Origin: Aquificota bacterium
GTDB lineage: Bacteria > Aquificota > Aquificia > Aquificales > Aquificaceae
Direction: 5' to 3'
Length of the DNA stretch: 64,000 nucleotides
Assembly: GCA_018771605.1 (NCBI GenBank)
Contig: CP076324.1
Coordinates: 744,001-808,000, forward strand
In this document: positions 31,574 through 41,245 of the stretch, one piece after another
Layout of the letters: every line of letters starts with the position of its first letter
Numbering within the stretch: position 1 is the stretch's first letter
Translations under genes and position numbers: made by a program
The notes under the pieces: generated by a model
What the model was told of the DNA's origin: nothing
Databases searched by the model: none
What the model saw: the letters and a program-made list of their open reading frames with translations, nothing else

Positions 31574-32590
31574 TTAAACCAAGGCGTATTGATGTAGAAG
31601 CTCTGCTATCTGTACTGCGTTAGTGGCTGCGCCCTTGCGTATGTTGTCCGCCACCACCCACATGGAAAGCCCGGGTTCAAAGGCAAGGTCCCTTCTTATC
31701 CTTCCCACAAAAACCTCATCCTTTCCTGCCACCTCTATGGCAATGGGGTATGCCCTTTCTTCTGGATCATCTACCACAACCACACCCTTTGCCTTCTTTA
31801 GAATCTCCCTTGCCTCCTCCGGAGATAACTCTCCCTTCAGCTTTACGCTTATGGCCTCCGAATGTCCATAAAAAACTGGTACCCTCACGCATGTGGCAGA
31901 GACCCTTATCTCTGGGTCGTGAAGCATCTTTCTTGTCTCATTTAGCATCTTCATCTCTTCCTTTGTGTAGCCGTTTTCTGTGAAAACATCTATCTGTGGT
32001 ATGACGTTAAAGGCTATCCTTTTTGGTAGATTTTTGGCCTCCGGCATCTCTTTCCCTTCACACCAGGCTTTTACCTGTTCTTCAAGTTCCCTTATGGCCT
32101 TTGCACCTGCACCAGAAACGGACTGATAGGTGGAAACTACTATGTGGGATATGCCCACCGCATCGTATATGGGCTTTAGAGCCACAAGCATCTGTATGGT
32201 GGAGCAGTTGGGATTAGCTATTATGCCCTTATGTTCTTTTACATCCTCCGGGTTTACCTCTGGTACCACAAGGGGCACCTCTGGGTCAAGCCTCCAGGCG
32301 GAAGAGTTATCTATTACCACTGCACCATCGGAGGCAAACTTGGGAGCATATTCTTTGCTGATGGAAGAACCTGCGGAAAAGAGGGCTATATCTATACCAG
32401 AAAAGCTACTGGCCTTGTTTAGAGCTTGGACTTTTATCCTCTCTCCCTTAAAGGTTAGTTCAATGCCTTCTGACCTTTCTGAGGCAAAGAGATAAAGCTC
32501 ATCCACGGGGAAGTTCCTCTCTTCCAATACTTTGAGAAAGGCTCTTCCCACTTCTCCAGTGGCGCCTACTATTGCTACCCTGTATCCCAT
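31574..32590 (-). CDS. asd: Aspartate-semialdehyde dehydrogenase
   Basis: 338 residues. It reduces aspartyl phosphate to the semialdehyde for lysine, threonine and methionine. The NADP-binding start is VAIVGATGEVGRAFLKVL. The catalytic Cys129 is in ANPNCSTIQ, a substrate-binding region is QSVSGAGAKA, and VRVPVFYGHSEAI follows. It is divergent from mutS with 42 bases between starts. It heads an asd-JAMM-tadA operon. Confidence 0.97.
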   Translation of the reverse strand: MGYRVAIVGATGEVGRAFLKVLEERNFPVDELYLFASERSEGIELTFKGERIKVQALNKASSFSGIDIALFSAGSSISKEYAPKFASDGAVVIDNSSAWRLDPEVPLVVPEVNPEDVKEHKGIIANPNCSTIQMLVALKPIYDAVGISHIVVSTYQSVSGAGAKAIRELEEQVKAWCEGKEMPEAKNLPKRIAFNVIPQIDVFTENGYTKEEMKMLNETRKMLHDPEIRVSATCVRVPVFYGHSEAISVKLKGELSPEEAREILKKAKGVVVVDDPEERAYPIAIEVAGKDEVFVGRIRRDLAFEPGLSMWVVADNIRKGAATNAVQIAELLHQYALV

Positions 32591-32632
32591 GGGTATAAAT
32601 TATAAGACAGTAGAATATCCTTGGGGTGTGTT

Positions 32633-35158
32633 ATGAGCGAAGACCTAACACCAATGCTTTCCCAATACCACCACTTTAAAAAGCAGTATCCAGACTGCCT
32701 TCTCCTCTTTAGGCTTGGGGACTTTTATGAGCTTTTCTATGAGGATGCGGAGGTAGGTTCAAGGGAGCTGGGTCTTGTGCTCACCTCCAGGCCTGCAGGA
32801 AAGGGCAAAGAAAGAATTCCCATGTGCGGAGTGCCTTACCACTCTGCCAGCTCTTACATATCAAGGCTTGTGGCAAAGGGCTACAAGCTTGCCATATGCG
32901 AACAGTTGGAGGATGCCTCCCAAGCCAAGGGCCTTGTAAGGAGGGATGTGATAAGGGTCATCACACCCGGCACCTACTTTGAAAAAGAGGCCTGCGGGCT
33001 TGTGGGCCTTGTAAGGAGGGGAAAGGAGCACCTATGTGCCTATCTAAACCCAGCCACGGGCGAGTTTGTAGGCGGTAGCTTTGACCTACGGGGTGCCAAA
33101 GAGTTCATCCTCAAGTTTTCACCAAGGGAGCTTTTGCTTCCAAAGGACCTTGACTTTGAAATAAAGGAGATGGAGGTCTTTATAAGCAGGCTGGAGGAAG
33201 AGTTCTTTGAGGAGGGGCTAAGGGCATTAAAGGAGGAAATGAACATATACAGCGCTAAGGGCCTTGGCTTTGAAAAGGAAGAGGACCTTTTGCCCTTTGG
33301 TGCCTTGTACCTTTACCTTAAGAGGACTCAGAAGTCCTTTTTGCCCTATTTGAGAAGGCCAAGGCCTTATGGAAGTGAGGGCTATGTGCGTATAGACTAC
33401 AGGACGGCCAGAGGCCTTGAGCTTTTGGAGTCCTACGATGGATCTGAGAGGTATTCCCTCTTTGGTGTGATAAACAGGACCCTGACGGGTATGGGAAGGA
33501 GAAGGCTAAGGTTTCATATATTGCACCCCTTCAGAGACAAAGAGACAATAGAAAGAGTCCAAGAGGCTGTGGAGGACCTAATAGACAAAAGGGAGCTTCT
33601 GAGGTCCATAAGAGAGAGCCTTGAGAACATGCCAGACCTTGAAAGGCTCATAAGCAGGATAAGCGGAGGACTTTCCACGCCAAAGGACCTTGTGCATATC
33701 AAGAAAACCCTATACGCCATTGAGAACTTGAAGGCTATCCTCTCTTCTGCGAAGGCATCCATGCTGAAAGAAATAGGCCAAGGCCTGCTTGAGCTAAAGG
33801 AGCTGAGGGAGGACATAGAGAGGACCCTTGTGGATGACCCACCCCTTCACCTCAAAGAGGGAGGCCTTATAAAGGAGGGTGTGGACCCAGAGCTTGACCA
33901 GCTAAGATACTACAGGGACAACGCCCAAAGGCTTATAGAGGAGTATGAAGAAAGGCTAAAGAGGGAGACGGGCATACAGAGTCTAAAGATAGGCTACAAC
34001 AGGGTGATGGGCTACTACATAGAGGTGACAAAGCCCAACCTCAAGTATGTGCCAGACTACTTCAGAAGAAGACAGACCCTCTCCAATGCGGAGCGCTTCA
34101 CCACCGATTACCTTCAAGAATTGGAAGATAAGATCCTTTCCTCTCAAAGCAAGATAAACAACCTTGAGTATGAGCTCTTTTTAGCCCTCAGGGAAAGGGT
34201 TTTAAAGAGGCTTGAGGAGCTTGCGGAGAACGCAAGGCTTTTGGGCTTGCTTGACTACCTTCAAAGCCTTGCCACCATAGCCCTTGATAAGGGATGGGTA
34301 AAGTCAAAGCTTGTAGAAGACAAGGTGCTTTACATAGAGGAGGGGAGGCATCCGGTAATTGAGGAGTTTGTAAGGCCCTACTGCCCAAACCCAACCAAAT
34401 TGGGCGAGGAGAACCTTGTCCTTATCATTACAGGGCCCAACATGGCTGGAAAATCCAGCTACATAAGGCAGGTGGCCATCCTCACCATCTTAGCCCACAT
34501 GGGATCTTTCTTGCCCTGCTCTTCCGCCACTACAGGCTTAGTTTCGTCCATCCATGCCCGCATAGGCTCTGGAGACATCCTTGCCCTTGGTGTCTCCACC
34601 TTTATGAACGAGATGCTGGAAGTTTCCAGTATCCTTAACAATGCAGATTCAAGGAGCCTTATAGTGCTTGATGAGGTGGGGAGGGGCACATCCACCTACG
34701 ATGGCATAGCCATAAGCAGGGCAATAATAGAGTATATATTGGATAACATAAGGGCCAGGACCCTTGTGGCCACCCACTTCCTTGAGCTCACAGAGATAGA
34801 AAGGAAAGGTGTTAAAAACTACCACATGGCCATAAGCAAGGAGGGAGAGGAGATAAACTTCCTATACCTTTTGAAGCCCGGAAGGGCGGAGGGTAGCTTT
34901 GGTGTAAAGGTGGCCCAAAAGGCAGGACTGCCTAAAGAGGTCATAAGAAGGGCAGAAGAACTCCTAATGGACCTCAAGGCTTCAAAGAGCCTGCCTGTGC
35001 TAGAAAGGGTCTATACGGAAAGCTTAAAGGAAGAAGAAAAACAGATATTGGAAGAGCTAGCCCAGCTGGACATAGCCAACCTCACACCCCTTCAAGCCCT
35101 CCTGAAGCTGGCAAGTTTGAAGGAGAGGCTTATGGAGATAAGGAAGGTAGGAAAATGA
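32633..35158 (+). CDS. mutS: DNA mismatch repair ATPase MutS
   Basis: About 841 residues from the ATG at 32633; an in-frame TTG at 32621 lacks support. The mismatch-reading motif F31-Y-E33 sits in LGDFYELF. Connector, core and clamp domains follow, then the ABC ATPase with Walker [28 protein letters not shown] and [11 protein letters not shown], then a C-terminal helical tail. The FYE motif marks the mismatch-repair MutS1 type, not MutS2. The 3' end overlaps the next gene (ATGA). Confidence 0.97.
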   Translation: MSEDLTPMLSQYHHFKKQYPDCLLLFRLGDFYELFYEDAEVGSRELGLVLTSRPAGKGKERIPMCGVPYHSASSYISRLVAKGYKLAICEQLEDASQAKGLVRRDVIRVITPGTYFEKEACGLVGLVRRGKEHLCAYLNPATGEFVGGSFDLRGAKEFILKFSPRELLLPKDLDFEIKEMEVFISRLEEEFFEEGLRALKEEMNIYSAKGLGFEKEEDLLPFGALYLYLKRTQKSFLPYLRRPRPYGSEGYVRIDYRTARGLELLESYDGSERYSLFGVINRTLTGMGRRRLRFHILHPFRDKETIERVQEAVEDLIDKRELLRSIRESLENMPDLERLISRISGGLSTPKDLVHIKKTLYAIENLKAILSSAKASMLKEIGQGLLELKELREDIERTLVDDPPLHLKEGGLIKEGVDPELDQLRYYRDNAQRLIEEYEERLKRETGIQSLKIGYNRVMGYYIEVTKPNLKYVPDYFRRRQTLSNAERFTTDYLQELEDKILSSQSKINNLEYELFLALRERVLKRLEELAENARLLGLLDYLQSLATIALDKGWVKSKLVEDKVLYIEEGRHPVIEEFVRPYCPNPTKLGEENLVLIITGPNMAGKSSYIRQVAILTILAHMGSFLPCSSATTGLVSSIHARIGSGDILALGVSTFMNEMLEVSSILNNADSRSLIVLDEVGRGTSTYDGIAISRAIIEYILDNIRARTLVATHFLELTEIERKGVKNYHMAISKEGEEINFLYLLKPGRAEGSFGVKVAQKAGLPKEVIRRAEELLMDLKASKSLPVLERVYTESLKEEEKQILEELAQLDIANLTPLQALLKLASLKERLMEIRKVGK

Positions 35159-35796
35159 AAGAGGAGGTAAGGGAGGGCTTAGAAGAGAAGGGTGAGTTTG
35201 GCAGGTTGCTAAGGTATACCATTGGAGGGTATGTCGGTGGGCTTTCCCTCGGGGCTTTGCTGGATTTTCTAGGCTATCAGCACAACCCTGTTGGAGAATG
35301 GGCAGTTCGCACCCTTTCGGGAGAGGGAGAGAGCATCTTTGAAGGGGTTTATGCCTTACGTCAGAGGCTTAGTGGCGTAGCAGGGTCTATGGCAGAGGCC
35401 TACGGATGGGGCAAGTTTTTGGGAATGACCTTCCCATGGTTTATTGATTGGGGAAGTCGTCTCTTTGGTATAAACGTTTATGGAGTGGAAGGCTTTTACA
35501 TTCCATACTTTTATGCACTCAGCGACCAGATAGGAGCCAACATATCTGGGTTTATCTATCTTTACAGAAAGGAAGGATCTTTGTTAAAGGCCATAAGCCA
35601 GTATATTCGTCATCCGGTGATGCTTACCAGTCTATTGATTATTTTGATTGTTCCAATAGGATTGCTTATAGCCCGCCTTATAGGCTTTAGCCCAACCACA
35701 CAGGTCTATACGGCCTTAGAAACGATTGTGGCAAATCTTTGCTGGCTTCCCCCTTTAGTGGGATGGCTGAAGGAAAGACTTGATGCTAAAATATAA
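35155..35796 (+). CDS. Hypothetical membrane protein coupled to mutS
   Basis: 213 residues with hydrophobic segments at about 22-42, 160-182 and 192-207. Between them is a long soluble or amphipathic part rich in aromatic residues and Gly ([39 protein letters not shown]). No family was recognised. It starts inside the mutS stop (ATGA), and its own stop lies in the carB -10 region. Coupling to mutS may be simple compaction rather than a repair role. Confidence 0.7.
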   Translation: MKEEVREGLEEKGEFGRLLRYTIGGYVGGLSLGALLDFLGYQHNPVGEWAVRTLSGEGESIFEGVYALRQRLSGVAGSMAEAYGWGKFLGMTFPWFIDWGSRLFGINVYGVEGFYIPYFYALSDQIGANISGFIYLYRKEGSLLKAISQYIRHPVMLTSLLIILIVPIGLLIARLIGFSPTTQVYTALETIVANLCWLPPLVGWLKERLDAKI

Positions 35797-35797
35797 A
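35787..35797 (+). promoter_or_regulatory. Candidate -10 boxes of carB (leaderless arrangement)
   Basis: TAAAAT (35787-35792) overlapping TATAAA (35792-35797), 5-10 bases before the carB ATG and spanning the stop codon of the preceding gene. Confidence 0.35.
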
Positions 35798-35802
35798 CCT
35801 TA

Positions 35803-37395
35803 ATGAAAAAGGTTCTAATCCTAGGCAGTGGTCCCAATAGGATAGGTCAGGGTATTGAGTTTGATTATGCCTGCGTTCATGCCGTCTTTGCGCTAAAGGA
35901 GCAGGGTATAAGGACCATAATGTTAAACTGCAATCCGGAGACGGTCTCCACCGATTACGATACGGCCGATGCCCTCTACTTTGAGCCCATAGTGCTTGAA
36001 AACGTCTTGGAGGTGATACGCAGGGAGAAGCCCGACGGTGTCTTTTTGCAGTTTGGAGGCCAAACGCCTCTAAAACTTTCCTTGCCTCTTAAAAACCTTG
36101 GTATAAACATCCTTGGCACACCACCAGAAAGCATAGACATGGCCGAAGACAGAGAACTCTTCAGAAACCTCATAAACTCTCTTAACATAAAACAGCCACC
36201 CAGCGGGACAGCAAGGACAAAAGAAGAAGCTTTAAAGATAGCGCAGGAGCTTGGCTATCCTGTGCTTGTGAGGCCCTCTTATGTGCTTGGTGGTAGGGCA
36301 ATGAGGATCGTTTACGATGAGGAGGAGCTTTTGAAGTACCTTGAGGAGGCTGTAAGCGTTAGCTACGAGAGGCCCATACTCATAGACAAGTACCTATCCG
36401 ACAGCGTGGAGGTGGATGTGGATGCCATTGGAGACGGTGAAGATTACCTCATAGGTGCGGTAATGGAGCATATAGAAGAGGCTGGAGTCCATTCGGGAGA
36501 CAGCGCCGCCAGCATACCACCCTACACCCTTTCAAAAGATGTGGTAGAAGAGATAAAAAGGCAGTCAAAGCTTATAGCAAAGGCACTAAAGGTAAAAGGC
36601 CTTGTAAACTTGCAGTTTGCGGTAAAGGATGGAGAAGTTTATGTGCTGGAGGTAAACCCAAGGGCATCAAGGACTGTGCCCTTTGTGAGCAAGACCATTG
36701 GCTACCCCCTTGCCAAGCTATCGGCCCTTATTGGCATAGGCAAGAGGCTAAGGGAGCTTGTGCCAGAGGTCTTTGAAAGGCTATCTCAAGGGAGGGCCCA
36801 CTTTGCCAGCGACTTTATGCCGGCGGACAAAAACATATACTCGGTCAAAGAAGTAGTCTTTCCTTGGAACAGGTTTCCAGAAGAGGACCCGGTGCTTGGC
36901 CCAGAGATGAAAAGTACCGGTGAGGTGATGGGTATTGCGGAAGACTTTGGCCTAGCCTACTATAAGGCACAGCTCGCAGCAGGAAGCAGGCTACCCCTAA
37001 AAGGTAGAGTGTTCATAAGCGTGGCAGACAGGGACAAGCCAAAAATAGTGGACTTGGTAAAGGGCTTTTTGGAGCTTGGCTTTGAGGTGTATGCCACAAG
37101 CGGCACTTATAGATTTTTGAAGGATCAAAGCCTTGACGTAAAGCATGTGCTAAAGGTGTCCGAGGGAAGGCCCAACGTGGTGGATATGATAAAGAACCAG
37201 GAGATAGACCTAATAATAAACACGCCCACGGGAAGAAAGGAAAGGGGTGATGCATACCATATAAGGAGGTCTGCAGTCCAGTATAAGGTTCCTTACACCA
37301 CTACAGTGCGTGGTGGCTATGCCATGCTTTTGGCCATAAGAAGCTATCTAAACAACGGGGGAAGGCTAAAGGTGTATGCCTTGCAGGATCTATGA
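35803..37395 (+). CDS. carB: Carbamoyl-phosphate synthase large chain, C-terminal half encoded as a separate gene
   Basis: 530 residues, against about 1070 for an ordinary CarB. It matches only the C-terminal half: SGPNRIGQGIEFDYACVHA, MLNCNPETVSTDYD, an ATP-grasp domain (115-330, VLVRPSYVLGGRAM, LEVNPRASRTVPF), and an MGS-like regulatory domain from about 400 (VFISVADRDKP, VYATSGTYRFL, IINTPTGRKERGDAYHIRRSA). This half phosphorylates carbamate. The N-terminal bicarbonate-phosphorylating half must lie elsewhere, as in Aquifex aeolicus, which has two CarB genes. The ATG start is family-typical. Confidence 0.96.
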   Translation: MKKVLILGSGPNRIGQGIEFDYACVHAVFALKEQGIRTIMLNCNPETVSTDYDTADALYFEPIVLENVLEVIRREKPDGVFLQFGGQTPLKLSLPLKNLGINILGTPPESIDMAEDRELFRNLINSLNIKQPPSGTARTKEEALKIAQELGYPVLVRPSYVLGGRAMRIVYDEEELLKYLEEAVSVSYERPILIDKYLSDSVEVDVDAIGDGEDYLIGAVMEHIEEAGVHSGDSAASIPPYTLSKDVVEEIKRQSKLIAKALKVKGLVNLQFAVKDGEVYVLEVNPRASRTVPFVSKTIGYPLAKLSALIGIGKRLRELVPEVFERLSQGRAHFASDFMPADKNIYSVKEVVFPWNRFPEEDPVLGPEMKSTGEVMGIAEDFGLAYYKAQLAAGSRLPLKGRVFISVADRDKPKIVDLVKGFLELGFEVYATSGTYRFLKDQSLDVKHVLKVSEGRPNVVDMIKNQEIDLIINTPTGRKERGDAYHIRRSAVQYKVPYTTTVRGGYAMLLAIRSYLNNGGRLKVYALQDL

Positions 37396-37916
37396 AGATA
37401 GTCATCACTGGCGAGCCGGGTGTGGGTAAGACTACCCTTATAAAAAGGCTTGTAAAGGCCTTGGGAGACAAGGCCATAGGCTTTTGGACGGAAGAAGTAA
37501 GGGACCCAAAGACAAAAAAGCGCACTGGCTTTAGAATAATAACCACGGAAGGCAAAAAGTTGCTCTTTGCCAGCAAGACCTTTACATCAAAGCACCTTGT
37601 AGGGTCCTATGGTGTGAATGTGGGGAGGTTTGAAAGCTTGGCACTGCCCATACTCCAAAAGGCTCTATCGGAAAGAAAGATAGTGATAGTGGATGAGGTG
37701 GGTAAGATGGAGCTTTTCTCCAAGCCTTTCAAAGAGCTGATAAGACGGATCATTTACGACCCTACCAAAAGCTTTGTCATCACCATACCCATAAGGGATG
37801 TGGACCCCCTTGTGGCGGAGATAAGGAGGCTGAGGGGTGCGGTGCTTTTGGAGATAACCAAAGAAAACAGGGATAGCTTGCTAGAGGATGTCCTATACCT
37901 TTTAGAAAGTGCTTGA
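37392..37916 (+). CDS. THEP1-type nucleoside-triphosphatase
   Basis: 174 residues. Walker A is GEPGVGKTTLIKRL (7-20), FWTEEVRDPKTKKRTGF is the family hallmark, and Walker B is IVIVDEVGKMELFSKPF. THEP1 proteins hydrolyse NTPs; Aquifex has a well-studied member. The biological role is unknown. It overlaps the carB stop by 4 bases. Confidence 0.9.
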   Translation: MKIVITGEPGVGKTTLIKRLVKALGDKAIGFWTEEVRDPKTKKRTGFRIITTEGKKLLFASKTFTSKHLVGSYGVNVGRFESLALPILQKALSERKIVIVDEVGKMELFSKPFKELIRRIIYDPTKSFVITIPIRDVDPLVAEIRRLRGAVLLEITKENRDSLLEDVLYLLESA

Positions 37917-37960
37917 CTTTTATAAGAACTGTCATAAATTGTTAAGCAAGCGGAGGGGTA

Positions 37961-39358
37961 ATGAAGGGTGAAGGTGTGAATTTAATATTGCCTTTGGGGT
38001 GTGGCTCACAATTAACGCCTTGCTTTTCTAATGTGGCCCAAGGGGAGGACTTTTTATCCATACTGTTTGGAGTTATGGAAGAAGAGGGAAGTGATAAGAT
38101 AAGCGACAACAAAAAACAGGAGGTTCTTATTACATCCTTTGTGAATGTTCCAAATACCATTCCACCTTTTAAGGTTGATGCTCCTTTAGAGTTCAAACAG
38201 CAAGGTGTTGTAATTAATACTAAAGAAAACACCTCTCAAGGAACTACGGTTCAAAAAGAGACAAAATTATTTGTAGACAATGGAGAGTTTATAAAACTTC
38301 CTGAGGTACAACAGGATGGTCTAGAGTATGCTTTAGCCTTTGAAAAGGCTGAAGTGTCCGAGGAAGTCCTTAGCTTTAGAAGTGATAAAAGTAATAAGGT
38401 AATCACGGAAGAGTTTAGGTTGGTACATGAAAATACCAGTTTAAAGGAAATGGAAAACATTCAAACTACCAGCTTGGATAAGGGAGGTAAAAAGCCTATT
38501 ACAAATAACACAAAAATAGCACACCTGTTAAATCCTATGGGGGTGGAAGGTTCATATATAAAAGATAAAAGTAACCAAGGCACTTTTAATCAAAAAGGTG
38601 GTAATGAGGCTTTTATAAACACTAAAGAACCAGAGCAAGCTATCAGACCGAAAGAGTCATATCTTTTAGAACCTTTTAAAAACCCAGAGCCTACAGCTCC
38701 AAAGGAATTTTTAAAACCTTTACAACCTTTTCAAAAAATGCAACTTGATAGCAAAGATATACCACTTGAAAATAAAACAGTAGAACAGAAGGTTTCTCAT
38801 AAGGATGCTGTCCAGAGCCTGATCTTGGAAGATATATCACAAAAGGATACCTTAACACTCTTTAAAGAAAACGCACCTACATGGGAAGAGCATCAAAAGG
38901 TAAAAAGTGAATATAAGGAAGAGAGGTTTATGGATGACCTAACGCTTCATAACCCTGTACGTAAAGAAGAAGCAACACCTATTAAACAAGAGGATACAAA
39001 GATAGAATCTGTAAGAAGGCATGAGCCCATTATAAACCACGAGCCAAAGCAGATAAGCATAAAGCTTGATGAGGCATTTCTAAAGCTCAACCTTCTTGGA
39101 GACAAGCTCAGGCTTTCCATAAACCTTAAAGAAGAGGCCTACAGACAGCCTACAGAGTTTGAGGTTCAAAGGCTTGTGCAATCACTGCAAAATCTTGGTC
39201 TTAACCTTGAGGTTTTGAAGCTAAACGGTAGCATGCTCTACTATAGCGACCAAAGACAGAATAAGAGGGAAGATAGAGAAAGGGGCTTTTTAAGCGCTGT
39301 AAGTGAAGGAAACAAAGTTAGTAAGGAAGAAAAGAAGAGCTTTAGCCTATATCTTTAA
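37961..39358 (+). CDS. FliK-like flagellar hook-length control protein (tentative)
   Basis: 465 residues. The first 350 are low-complexity, highly charged and probably disordered (many K, E, Q, N, T). The last 110 form a compact domain: ISIKLDEAFLKLNLLGDKLRLSINLKEE, then TEFEVQRLVQSLQNLGLNLEVLKLNGSML. This resembles the C-terminal Flg_hook domain of FliK. A GGAGGGG site precedes the ATG. No other flagellar gene is in the window. Codon use is more AT-rich than its neighbours. It could instead be an unrelated secreted or structural protein. It overlaps secD at a shared TTAA. Confidence 0.5.
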   Translation: MKGEGVNLILPLGCGSQLTPCFSNVAQGEDFLSILFGVMEEEGSDKISDNKKQEVLITSFVNVPNTIPPFKVDAPLEFKQQGVVINTKENTSQGTTVQKETKLFVDNGEFIKLPEVQQDGLEYALAFEKAEVSEEVLSFRSDKSNKVITEEFRLVHENTSLKEMENIQTTSLDKGGKKPITNNTKIAHLLNPMGVEGSYIKDKSNQGTFNQKGGNEAFINTKEPEQAIRPKESYLLEPFKNPEPTAPKEFLKPLQPFQKMQLDSKDIPLENKTVEQKVSHKDAVQSLILEDISQKDTLTLFKENAPTWEEHQKVKSEYKEERFMDDLTLHNPVRKEEATPIKQEDTKIESVRRHEPIINHEPKQISIKLDEAFLKLNLLGDKLRLSINLKEEAYRQPTEFEVQRLVQSLQNLGLNLEVLKLNGSMLYYSDQRQNKREDRERGFLSAVSEGNKVSKEEKKSFSLYL

Positions 39359-40848
39359 ACTTTAAAGATCTTTAGCTTGCTCAAAAGCTCAAGGAATACT
39401 TTGGCAAAATACACGTTGGAGACAAAGGAGGCTATGGTGCCTATGGTAAGGGTGGTGGCAAAGCCCTTTACGGGACCACTGCCAAACTGAAAGAGAATGA
39501 GGGCTGCAACCAGCAGGGTTATGTGGGTATCCCACACGGCGCTTAAGGTTCTTCTGTAGCCAAGCTCTATTGCCTTTCTTACACTGTTGCCAAGCCTTAG
39601 TTCTTCCTTTACCCTTTCAAAGATTAGCACGTTGGAGTCTACTGCAATGCCCATGTTTAGGATTATGCCCGCAATGCCGGGCAGTGTTAAAGTTCCACCA
39701 AGAAGCACCAAGCCAGCCCAAAGCATGAGGGTGTTAAGGAGTATGGAAAGGGTGGCTGTTATGCCAGAGGTTTTGTACCTAAATATGAGTAAAAGCACAA
39801 GAAGGACAAAGCCTATTATACCAGCTCTTATGCCTTGCTCTATGGCGTCCCTACCGAGGGAAGGACCAACCACCGTCTCTTGGAGAAATTCTACCTTTGT
39901 AGGCAATGCTCCAGCCCTTAGCACAATGGCAAGCTCCTTTGCCTCCTCTGGTGTAAAGTTTCCGCTTATCTGGCCCCTATCGCTTATCTTACTTCTTATC
40001 ACCGGTGCAGAGATGACCCTTTTATCAAGCACTATGGCAAGCCTTCTTCCTATGTTCTTTTCCGTAGCCTCCGAAAAGGCCTGAGAGCCTTTGTCTGTGA
40101 GTTCAAAACCCACCGCCGGCATGCCAAACTCATCGGTAGTAACATAAGCCGTCTTAAGGTCCGCTCCGGTTATGACAGGCACCTTTTCCACCAAAAACCA
40201 TTCAACACCCTTTTGGTCTGGAAGAAGCTCATAGTCCCTTGTTAGCTTCTCTTGCAAGGCTTCCTTTGGACCAGAGTCTACAACCAATTTTAGCTCTAAG
40301 AGGGCTGTCCTACCCACTATGGACTTGGCCTTTTTTATGTCCAAAACGCCGGGAAGCTCCACCAATATCCTATCGGAACCTATGCGTGTTATAACAGGCT
40401 GTACCACACCAAGCTCATCAATCCTTTTCCTCAAAACCTCTATGGTCTGCGTAAGCACTCCGTTTTTTAGCTGTTCTATTTCAGACTCCTTTAGCCTTAA
40501 GATCACCTCACCTTTTTGCCTAACTATCTCAAACCTTGGAAAATCCTTTTCCAAAAGGGCAGAAAGCTTAGCATAATCACTCTCTTCTAAGAGTTCAATC
40601 CTTATCCCATCTTTTTGAGGCACTACATCAAGCACCTTTATATCTCCCTTCTCCCTTATCTTCCTTTCTATATCTTTGGCATACCTTTCATACTCCTGCT
40701 CAAGGCTATAGTTTATGTCTGGCTGTATTACCATAGATATACCGCCCTTTAAGTCAAGCCCAAGGTTTATAGGCTTTAGGAGGACTATTGCAATAGAAAT
40801 GCTTGTCAAAACAAGCAATAGAATAAGGTTTAGTCTAAGGTCCTTCAT
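39355..40848 (-). CDS. secD: Protein translocase subunit SecD
   Basis: 497 residues. Transmembrane helix 1 (8-26) is followed by the conserved LGLDLKGGISMVIQPD, a long periplasmic P1 domain (40-320: GVVQPVITRIGSDRILVELPG, GPSLGRDAIEQGIRAG), and five more helices (about 325-485: TLTLPGIAGIILNMGIAVDSNVLIFERVKEEL). It uses the proton gradient to pull exported proteins after SecA. secF is not adjacent, which is unusual because secD-secF are commonly paired. A TAAAAT lies 12 bases upstream of the ATG. Confidence 0.96.
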   Translation of the reverse strand: MKDLRLNLILLLVLTSISIAIVLLKPINLGLDLKGGISMVIQPDINYSLEQEYERYAKDIERKIREKGDIKVLDVVPQKDGIRIELLEESDYAKLSALLEKDFPRFEIVRQKGEVILRLKESEIEQLKNGVLTQTIEVLRKRIDELGVVQPVITRIGSDRILVELPGVLDIKKAKSIVGRTALLELKLVVDSGPKEALQEKLTRDYELLPDQKGVEWFLVEKVPVITGADLKTAYVTTDEFGMPAVGFELTDKGSQAFSEATEKNIGRRLAIVLDKRVISAPVIRSKISDRGQISGNFTPEEAKELAIVLRAGALPTKVEFLQETVVGPSLGRDAIEQGIRAGIIGFVLLVLLLIFRYKTSGITATLSILLNTLMLWAGLVLLGGTLTLPGIAGIILNMGIAVDSNVLIFERVKEELRLGNSVRKAIELGYRRTLSAVWDTHITLLVAALILFQFGSGPVKGFATTLTIGTIASFVSNVYFAKVFLELLSKLKIFKV

Positions 40849-40878
40849 GTATGGGTAATTATTTTACATTAAAAACAC

Positions 40879-40954
40879 ACGTGGGGTGAGAAATTAAAGC
40901 CAGTAGGCTTCCTATAAGTTGTTTTTAAATGTAGTGGCACGCTGACGCATGTCT
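40879..40954 (+). repeat. Partial copy of the palindromic MITE-like element (left end)
   Basis: ACGTGGGGTGAGAAATT (40879-40895) matches the left end of the 28385 element exactly over 17 bases. About 35 bases on, GTAGTGGCACGCTGACGC (40931-40948) resembles its GTAG-GCACGGC unit. The palindromes and right end are missing, so this is a decayed or truncated copy. Confidence 0.6.
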
Positions 40955-40983
40955 ATTACAATAATAATGAGGAGGATAAGCCA

Positions 40984-41115
40984 ATGGCCACCTTTGAACA
41001 TCTAAAAGATATCCATAAATTACTTCTCAAACTATCTGAGAAATTCCCAGAATTTTTCCCAAGGGGATTTGGTGGAGTAGAATGGATAGAGGATAAGGAG
41101 TGGGTGGAAGAGTAG
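40984..41115 (+). CDS. Small hypothetical protein, 43 residues
   Basis: ATG at 40984 with GAGGAGG 8 bases upstream and a TAG at 41113. The product is mostly helical and acidic: MATFEHLKDIHKLLLKLSEK, then a FPEFFPRGFGGVEWIEDKEW stretch. The strong ribosome-binding site favours a real start. However, the downstream sequence continues plausibly in another frame with a HELLH motif, so this may be the front of a frameshifted gene. No homologue recognised. It lies between two repeat fragments. Confidence 0.45.
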   Translation: MATFEHLKDIHKLLLKLSEKFPEFFPRGFGGVEWIEDKEWVEE

Positions 41116-41245
41116 AAGAAAAAGGAAGATAAAGAAAGGGCAACCGCTTGAGTTTCAGGAAGAGATATCAATACAAGTATTAATGCACGAGCTTCTACAC
41201 ACGAGGGTAAAGAAAAAACAAAAACATTTAATATGTATACTATAG
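41105..41245 (+). pseudogene. Possible frameshifted tail with a HExxH motif
   Basis: In the +1 frame relative to the preceding 43-residue ORF, about 46 codons stay open (RRKRKIKKGQPLEFQEEI, then SIQVLMHELLHTRVKKK) to a TAG at 41243. MHELLH (from 41183) fits a zinc-protease HExxH. The frame has no start of its own. It is best read as the remnant of a gene whose 5' part is the 43-residue ORF, but it is too short to name. Confidence 0.3.

Noticed and set aside
32621-32632. TTG start for MutS four codons upstream
   Set aside because: There is no ribosome-binding site at the right distance, and family members begin near the ATG at 32633.
41037-41046. TGAGAAATT as another element end
   Set aside because: It lies inside the 43-codon ORF (LSEKF) and lacks the flanking GGGG and other element sequence; a chance match.
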